Origin: Actinomycetes bacterium
GTDB taxonomy: Bacteria; Actinomycetota; Actinomycetes; Nanopelagicales; Nanopelagicaceae
NCBI GenBank assembly: GCA_025354785.1
Contig: JANXME010000347.1
Coordinates: 1 to 34,778 of the forward strand
Reading direction: 5' to 3'
Length of the DNA stretch: 34,778 nucleotides
Position numbers and translations under genes: made by a program. Shown one piece after another: positions 31,378 to 34,778 of the stretch; within the stretch, counting starts at the first letter, position 1, and each line of letters begins with the position of its first letter. A model generated the notes under the pieces. The model ran no database searches. It was not told the DNA's origin and saw only the letters and a list, made by a program, of their open reading frames with translations.

Positions 31378-31715
31378 AGAAGCCAACTGGTCGTCCATGT
31401 AAAGAATGCCCATTTAAGCGCACATCAATGCCCGGATATCTCGGAGCCTCTACAACACGCGAATTCCTTGAAACTACAATGGTGGATGTTGCCATGCCGT
31501 GTCATACTACAGTTGATTATGACAGCGCGGATTGGAAAGAGAATTTATCGGATGCTAAATTTTGTTCCGGTGCGCTGATATTTTTTCGAAATATTTATAA
31601 ATTATCTCGCGACTCGTCGCGACCGCGTCTTCAAACTAATAAAGGACTTGTATTTGGCACGCCGCTTGAATTTCTTGAACACCATGAGCGACATGATCCA
31701 ATCGACGAAGAATGA
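31374..31715 (+). CDS. DUF6283-like Cys-rich protein
   Basis: 113 residues; ATGA overlap. RPCKECPFKRTSMPGYLG, then MPCHTTVDYDS, KFCSGALIFFRN and FGTPLEFLEHHERH follow the C-x-x-CP-F/W-R...CH...C-x-G layout of DUF6283-like phage and actinobacterial proteins. Four Cys could hold a metal or iron-sulphur cluster. Function unknown. It overlaps the next gene by 32 bases. Confidence 0.65.
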   Translation: MKKPTGRPCKECPFKRTSMPGYLGASTTREFLETTMVDVAMPCHTTVDYDSADWKENLSDAKFCSGALIFFRNIYKLSRDSSRPRLQTNKGLVFGTPLEFLEHHERHDPIDEE

Positions 31716-31860
31716 ACTTACTCGCATCGAAGTAATTTACTTCCCCAAGAAATGTCCGAAATGTCAGTCAATTATGCGCACAGTCACCAAGATGAGCTAC
31801 TCTTGGTATGAGTGCACTAACGGTAGCTGCGGTTACGACTGCTGCTATATGCACAGGTGA
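31684..31860 (+). CDS. 58-residue zinc-ribbon protein
   Basis: ATG 31684 (or 31693) in the end of the previous gene. The product (MSDMIQSTKNELTRIEVIYF...) ends in a ribbon with C-P-K-C...C-x(4)-C (KKCPKCQSIMRTV, YECTNGSCGYDCCYMHR). Probably zinc binding. Function unknown. Confidence 0.6.
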   Translation: MSDMIQSTKNELTRIEVIYFPKKCPKCQSIMRTVTKMSYSWYECTNGSCGYDCCYMHR

Positions 31861-31863
31861 ATT

Positions 31864-32043
31864 ATGTATAATCGAGACGAATTAGAGCGTGAAATAATTA
31901 GGTCAGCGGTGAAGATGTTCGCTGACTACCACGTTCTCTACAAGAATATGTTGCGAGGCAATAAAGATAGCAATGAGGCTAAGCTTCTCAAGGCAGTCGA
32001 GCTTTATGAAGCACATAAGGATATCATACATGACAGTAAATAA
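31864..32043 (+). CDS. 59-residue helical protein
   Basis: ATG 31864, four bases after the previous stop. The product (MYNRDELEREIIRSAVKMFA...) is helical and charged. It is chosen over a different frame across the same bases because it starts in place and overlaps the 32030 gene by 14 bases, as usual here. Function unknown. Confidence 0.55.
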   Translation: MYNRDELEREIIRSAVKMFADYHVLYKNMLRGNKDSNEAKLLKAVELYEAHKDIIHDSK

Positions 32044-33331
32044 GAAGGTTCAGATTATTGGCGGTGGTACGATCGAGCATGTGGCGGCGCACCTGGCTCT
32101 GTCTGCTCCCGCATATGGTCAGACCGCTCGCAGATTGTCGGAGCTCGCTAAGGAACTATGTTACTCGCTCGACACCATCCTGACTTTGACCAAGATGGCA
32201 GGTGGGGATGTAATCGAGACTAATAGTGATGTGTCTCGTTGGGTTGCGAATATCATCAATGATCCGCTCACCAAGATTGTGTTCTTCAACGTGGCTCTGG
32301 TCGATTTCGGTGGCGCAGTATGGACGTTGCGTGACACGGATGTTGCGACCACAGAGTTTTGTGATCCGCTGCCACACGGTAAGTATGCTACCCGCCTGCA
32401 GAGTAATCTGAAGGATATCGATGGATATGCTATTGAGCTTATTCCGACTGACAAGATTGTAGATCGCATCCGGGCAATCCGTAAGGATATCACGTTGGTC
32501 GCGTTCAAGACTACATGCGGAGCAACGGAGGATGAACAGTACATTGCCGGCCTCAACCTGTTGAAGCGTGCCTCGTGCAATTTGGTATTGGCAAATGACG
32601 TCAAGACCCACGTGAATATGGTCATCACTCCCGAAGAAGCTAGATATCACGTCACCACTGACCGTGATGAGGCACTCCGTGGGTTGGTTGAGATGGCCAG
32701 CTTGCGCTCTCATCTTACATTCACCCGGTCCACTGTACTACAGGGAAACCCGATACCGTGGCAGTCAGAGTTGGTTCCGGACACCTTGCGTACGGTCGTC
32801 AATTATTGCATCAGCGAAGGTGCCTATAAACCTTTCAGAGGTGCGACGGTTGGACATTTTGCTTGTCGCCTGGAGGGTACACACGACGAGTTTTTGACGT
32901 CACGACGCAAGACCAATTTCAATGACCTGGACAAGCTGGGGCTTGTTCGTATCAAGACTGACGGGCCAGATTCGGTTATTGCTTATGGATCCAAGCCGAG
33001 TGTTGGTGGCATGTCTCAGCGGATTATCTTCAAAGAGCATGAAGGTTACGACTGTATCGCCCATTTTCACTGTCCCATCAGGCCCGGCTCCAAGGTCCCA
33101 ATCGTTTCCCAGCGTGAGTTTGAGTGTGGAAGTCACGAATGCGGCAACAACACATCCTCGGGTTTGCGAGAGTTTAGAGCAGGTGATCATAAGATCTTGG
33201 CTGTTTACCTTGACCAGCACGGACCGAATATCGTGTTTAAACGAGATGTTGACCCATACGCCGTCATCAAGTTCATAGAACAGAATTTTGATCTCAAGGG
33301 GAAGACCGGTGGGTTCGTCGAAATTAAATAG
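32030..33331 (+). CDS. CoaB-like domain fused to class II aldolase-like domain
   Basis: 433 residues; ATG 32030 is in frame and overlaps the previous gene, and a longer frame from 31973 lacks support. Residues 5-225 resemble the phosphopantothenate-cysteine ligase (CoaB/DFP) fold: QIIGGGTIEHV, KIVFFNVALVDFGG, LIPTDKIVDRIR, LVAFKTTCGATEDEQ, LVLANDVKTHVNMVI. Residues 235-433 resemble class II aldolase/adducin: GHFACRLEGTHDEFLTSRRK, SKPS, IAHFHCP (His345, His347) and DQHGPNIVF (His397), the zinc ligands of that fold. This pairing could make and then cleave or rearrange a nucleotide- or sugar-linked substrate. The true reaction is unknown. Confidence 0.65.
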   Translation: MTVNKKVQIIGGGTIEHVAAHLALSAPAYGQTARRLSELAKELCYSLDTILTLTKMAGGDVIETNSDVSRWVANIINDPLTKIVFFNVALVDFGGAVWTLRDTDVATTEFCDPLPHGKYATRLQSNLKDIDGYAIELIPTDKIVDRIRAIRKDITLVAFKTTCGATEDEQYIAGLNLLKRASCNLVLANDVKTHVNMVITPEEARYHVTTDRDEALRGLVEMASLRSHLTFTRSTVLQGNPIPWQSELVPDTLRTVVNYCISEGAYKPFRGATVGHFACRLEGTHDEFLTSRRKTNFNDLDKLGLVRIKTDGPDSVIAYGSKPSVGGMSQRIIFKEHEGYDCIAHFHCPIRPGSKVPIVSQREFECGSHECGNNTSSGLREFRAGDHKILAVYLDQHGPNIVFKRDVDPYAVIKFIEQNFDLKGKTGGFVEIK

Positions 33332-33420
33332 ACTTAGATTGCCCTTCGAGATGTCGATGCCCCGAAGTGGTGAAGCGCGTAAGGCAGCAAATCAAGCATA
33401 CTGAGATCAAGCGGAGAAAC

Positions 33421-33690
33421 ATGCAGATTCCCCTGAAGCTGTTGGAGCAATTAAGAAGTTCCTTGCCAGAGCAGGCACCAACTCCGCCTCCGCCACGGCG
33501 GCCAACGCTAAGGAATATAAAAGAAAAACCGCCCCAAAAATCCAAAAAAGAAAAGGCTGTTGTCCAACCTGTGGTCGCCCACGATAATGAGTGTCTCAGC
33601 TGTTGGGATCCAATATCAATTGGCAAGTTTCTATGTGAAGGTTGTATGCCCCACACCCAGTCAGGGGGAGATCTAGTCAATGGCTTGTAA
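33421..33690 (+). CDS. 89-residue basic protein with Cys site
   Basis: ATG 33421 behind GCGGAGAAAC; an in-frame GTG at 33367 is weaker. The product (MQIPLKLLEQLRSSLPEQAP...) has a short helix, a proline- and lysine-rich linker (PTPPPPRRPTLRNIKEKPPQ) and a C-terminal C-L-S-C...C-E-G-C site (NECLSCWDPISIGKFLCEGC). Possibly a flexible zinc-binding adaptor. Function unknown. Confidence 0.55.
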   Translation: MQIPLKLLEQLRSSLPEQAPTPPPPRRPTLRNIKEKPPQKSKKEKAVVQPVVAHDNECLSCWDPISIGKFLCEGCMPHTQSGGDLVNGL

Positions 33691-33958
33691 ATGTGGAAGT
33701 GGTCGTATTGCCGACTTGGGTGCCAAATGTAGCGACAATTTTGGTGTGTCGATTAGTTCACAAGATCACGAGGGTTATGTCCCGACCGATATGGGTATCG
33801 GCGGTGGAGATTACGTAAGATTGCAATGGTGTTTAGATTGTGGCCAGATTCAGGGCAAATTTCCACTACCAAAAACCGAACTGGAGCATAGGTTCGAATG
33901 TTGTGGTGGCAATGACGATTATCCTCAAACGCATTGCACAGATTGCCCAGACCGCTAG
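33680..33958 (+). CDS. Phage protein of the GYVP-GGGDYV-CLDCGQIQG type
   Basis: 92 residues; ATG 33680 overlaps the previous gene. ACKCGSGRIADLGAKCSD, then GYVPTDMGIGGGDYVRLQWC and LDCGQIQGKFPLP, match a common small phage protein with a zinc ribbon. The C-terminus adds a further Cys cluster (ECCGGNDDYPQTHCTDCPDR). Function unknown. Confidence 0.7.
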   Translation: MACKCGSGRIADLGAKCSDNFGVSISSQDHEGYVPTDMGIGGGDYVRLQWCLDCGQIQGKFPLPKTELEHRFECCGGNDDYPQTHCTDCPDR

Positions 33959-34117
33959 ATGCCAGACTCTTTAAAAGAATGTCTACTCGCACTTGGAGAG
34001 GCGTTCCTGTTCTCCTTGGTGGCAGGCATTGGCGCGGCTGTTGCAGAGGAACTGGTCGACCACGCGCGAAAGAAGCGCAAGCCCAAAAAGCGCAAGAAGG
34101 CGAGGAAGTCTCGATGA
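33959..34117 (+). CDS. 52-residue single-span protein with basic tail
   Basis: ATG 33959 directly follows the previous stop. A hydrophobic span (LALGEAFLFSLVAGIGAAVA) is followed by a basic cytosolic tail (HARKKRKPKKRKKARKSR). Small membrane proteins with such tails can bind DNA or ribosomes at the membrane. It overlaps the next start. Confidence 0.55.
   Translation: MPDSLKECLLALGEAFLFSLVAGIGAAVAEELVDHARKKRKPKKRKKARKSR
34030..34045 (+). promoter_or_regulatory. Weaker sigma-54-like box
   Basis: TGGCGCGGCTGTTGCA, one change from the consensus -24 half and correct spacing, but inside the 33959 gene, ahead of ATG 34114. Confidence 0.35.
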
Positions 34118-34383
34118 CCGAGAAGACGACTAACTACGATGAGAGAGTATATGTCGATAGCCCAGGCAAACTTCCTGAAGGTGACCATTACGCCCTCATT
34201 GAATCTACCTCAACTGATGACGGTTGGGGTGGGCGGCAGCCGGCCATACTCTATACCGCCTTCCTTACCCGCGCAGAATGGGAGTGGGAGATACAGCAGT
34301 TGATTAAACGTCCGCATACTTCCTTTAGGGCTATAGTCGTAAAGCCGGCTAAAGTCGAAACGGTTGTGAAAATAGGAGAGTAA
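34114..34383 (+). CDS. 89-residue beta-rich protein
   Basis: ATG 34114 overlaps the previous stop. The product (MTEKTTNYDERVYVDSPGKL...) has strands (DHYALIESTSTDDGWGGRQP), a helix (RAEWEWEIQQLIKRP) and a last strand (FRAIVVKPAKVETVVKI). No family recognised. Confidence 0.6.
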   Translation: MTEKTTNYDERVYVDSPGKLPEGDHYALIESTSTDDGWGGRQPAILYTAFLTRAEWEWEIQQLIKRPHTSFRAIVVKPAKVETVVKIGE

Positions 34384-34385
34384 GC

Positions 34386-34550
34386 ATGGTCTGGCTCGCA
34401 ATTTCAGCGCTTGTATACCTCTCAGTTGCTCTATGGATGGCTTGGCATAACGCAGAGTCGAGTTTAGCAGTCGCATGGCCGCTGGCTGTATTGTTCGTAA
34501 TCGCGTATCGGTCTGTACATTGGTGGTATAGTTTGGGGCAGCGTAAATGA
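34386..34550 (+). CDS. 54-residue two-span membrane protein
   Basis: ATG 34386 follows AGGAGAGTAAGC. MVWLAISALVYLSVALWMAW is one span and WPLAVLFVIAYRSVHWWYS the other, with a short polar loop and a basic end (GQRK). Probably in the inner membrane. Function unknown. Confidence 0.6.
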   Translation: MVWLAISALVYLSVALWMAWHNAESSLAVAWPLAVLFVIAYRSVHWWYSLGQRK

Positions 34551-34578
34551 GTCATAGCCCAATAGGGCAATAATGTAG

Positions 34579-34661
34579 GGGAGTGTGGTGGAACGGCATA
34601 CACACAGCACTCAAAATGCTGCGGGCTTACGCCCATGAGGGTTCGAGTCCCTCCACTCCCA
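34579..34661 (+). tRNA. tRNA-Leu (anticodon CAA)
   Basis: 83 bases with a long variable arm (CGGGC...GCCC), as in class II tRNAs. Acceptor GGGAGTG/CACTCCC, anticodon stem CAGCA/TGCTG enclosing CTCAAAA (anticodon CAA), and T arm GAGGG-TTCGAGT-CCCTC. It reads UUG. No CCA is encoded after the discriminator A, as for tRNA-Ile. Confidence 0.92.
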
Positions 34662-34696
34662 TCGTTGCTGCCTTGGTTAAATTGGAGTGTACGTTT

Positions 34697-34778
34697 ATGA
34701 TTGATCGCATTGAAATAGCGCTCAGATTGTTTCAAATTAATGTAACATATCTGGATAACGTATCATCTACCGCTGGTG
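34697..34778 (+). CDS. Partial gene running off the window
   Basis: ATG 34697 follows TTGGAGTGTACGTTT, with GGAG at workable spacing. The visible 27 residues (MIDRIEIALRLFQINVTYLD...) are too few to classify. The frame stays open to the window end. Confidence 0.4.
   Translation, partial: MIDRIEIALRLFQINVTYLDNVSSTAG

Noticed and set aside
31655-31670. TGGCACGCCGCTTGAA as a promoter box
   Set aside because: The essential -12 GC is GA, and it lies inside a coding frame.
1-34778. Actinobacterial host, suggested by phage-typical small proteins and a tmRNA-like RNA
   Set aside because: These protein families occur widely in phages, while the sigma-54-type boxes and Gram-negative-style lipoproteins argue against a host group that lacks sigma-54. 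Not settled.
1-34778. Insertion sequences or transposons
   Set aside because: No transposase-like protein and no terminal repeats flanking a gene were seen.

Overview
The window reads as part of a large, probably virulent, double-stranded DNA bacteriophage genome, or a phage-like contig. All supported genes are on the + strand and tightly packed, with many ATGA/GTGA stop-start overlaps. Most encode small proteins of 20-200 residues, and many belong to phage-typical families of unknown function. No capsid, tail, terminase, replicase or integrase gene is visible, so this looks like an accessory or early region. Two small lipoprotein-like proteins (10378 and 16374) and the promoter type described below suggest a Gram-negative host that uses sigma-54. 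A deltaproteobacterial or myxobacterial host would fit, but that is inference.

Layout. (1) 1-5000 is GC-rich, with small genes separated by hairpins. It includes an 800-base gene-poor gap (1040-1839) that holds a 7-codon reading frame, two interleaved long inverted repeats (a pseudoknot topology) and a very G-rich tract. (2) 5000-8000 carries four copies of a two-hairpin element, each just upstream of a ribosome binding site. (3) 8000-15600 holds zinc-binding proteins, a secreted HExxH protein and five related proteins starting MTRKEF-like. (4) 15600-17400 holds small membrane proteins and a lipoprotein. (5) 17383-18588 encodes a CCA-adding tRNA nucleotidyltransferase. (6) 18600-24235 holds zinc-ribbon proteins and a SpoT/MESH1-like HD hydrolase. 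(7) 24236-24673 is a structured noncoding region ending in a tRNA-like T arm and CCA, resembling tmRNA. (8) 24679-29404 encodes a receiver-like protein, an AlkB-like dioxygenase, a HAD phosphatase and a P-loop kinase. (9) 29979-34661 carries tRNA-Ile(UAU), tRNA-Leu(CAA) and a 433-residue fusion of a CoaB-like and a class II aldolase-like domain.

The most striking signal is a repeated promoter-like box, consensus TGGCACG-N4-TTGCA. It matches the -24/-12 signature of sigma-54 (RpoN) promoters with exactly 10 bases between GG and GC. I count 13 good copies and 3 weaker ones, all on the + strand. Twelve of the 13 lie in gaps, or at the boundary between genes, just upstream of a gene or cotranscribed block. 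This suggests a phage-wide sigma-54-type regulon, or a phage factor with the same specificity.

Several genes seem to work together. The CCA-adding enzyme can mature the two complete tRNAs, neither of which encodes CCA. The HD hydrolase could remove host (p)ppGpp. The AlkB-like, P-loop kinase, receiver-like and HAD proteins suggest nucleic-acid repair or nucleotide metabolism. Functions of the remaining small proteins are unknown, and all calls come from reading the sequence by eye.
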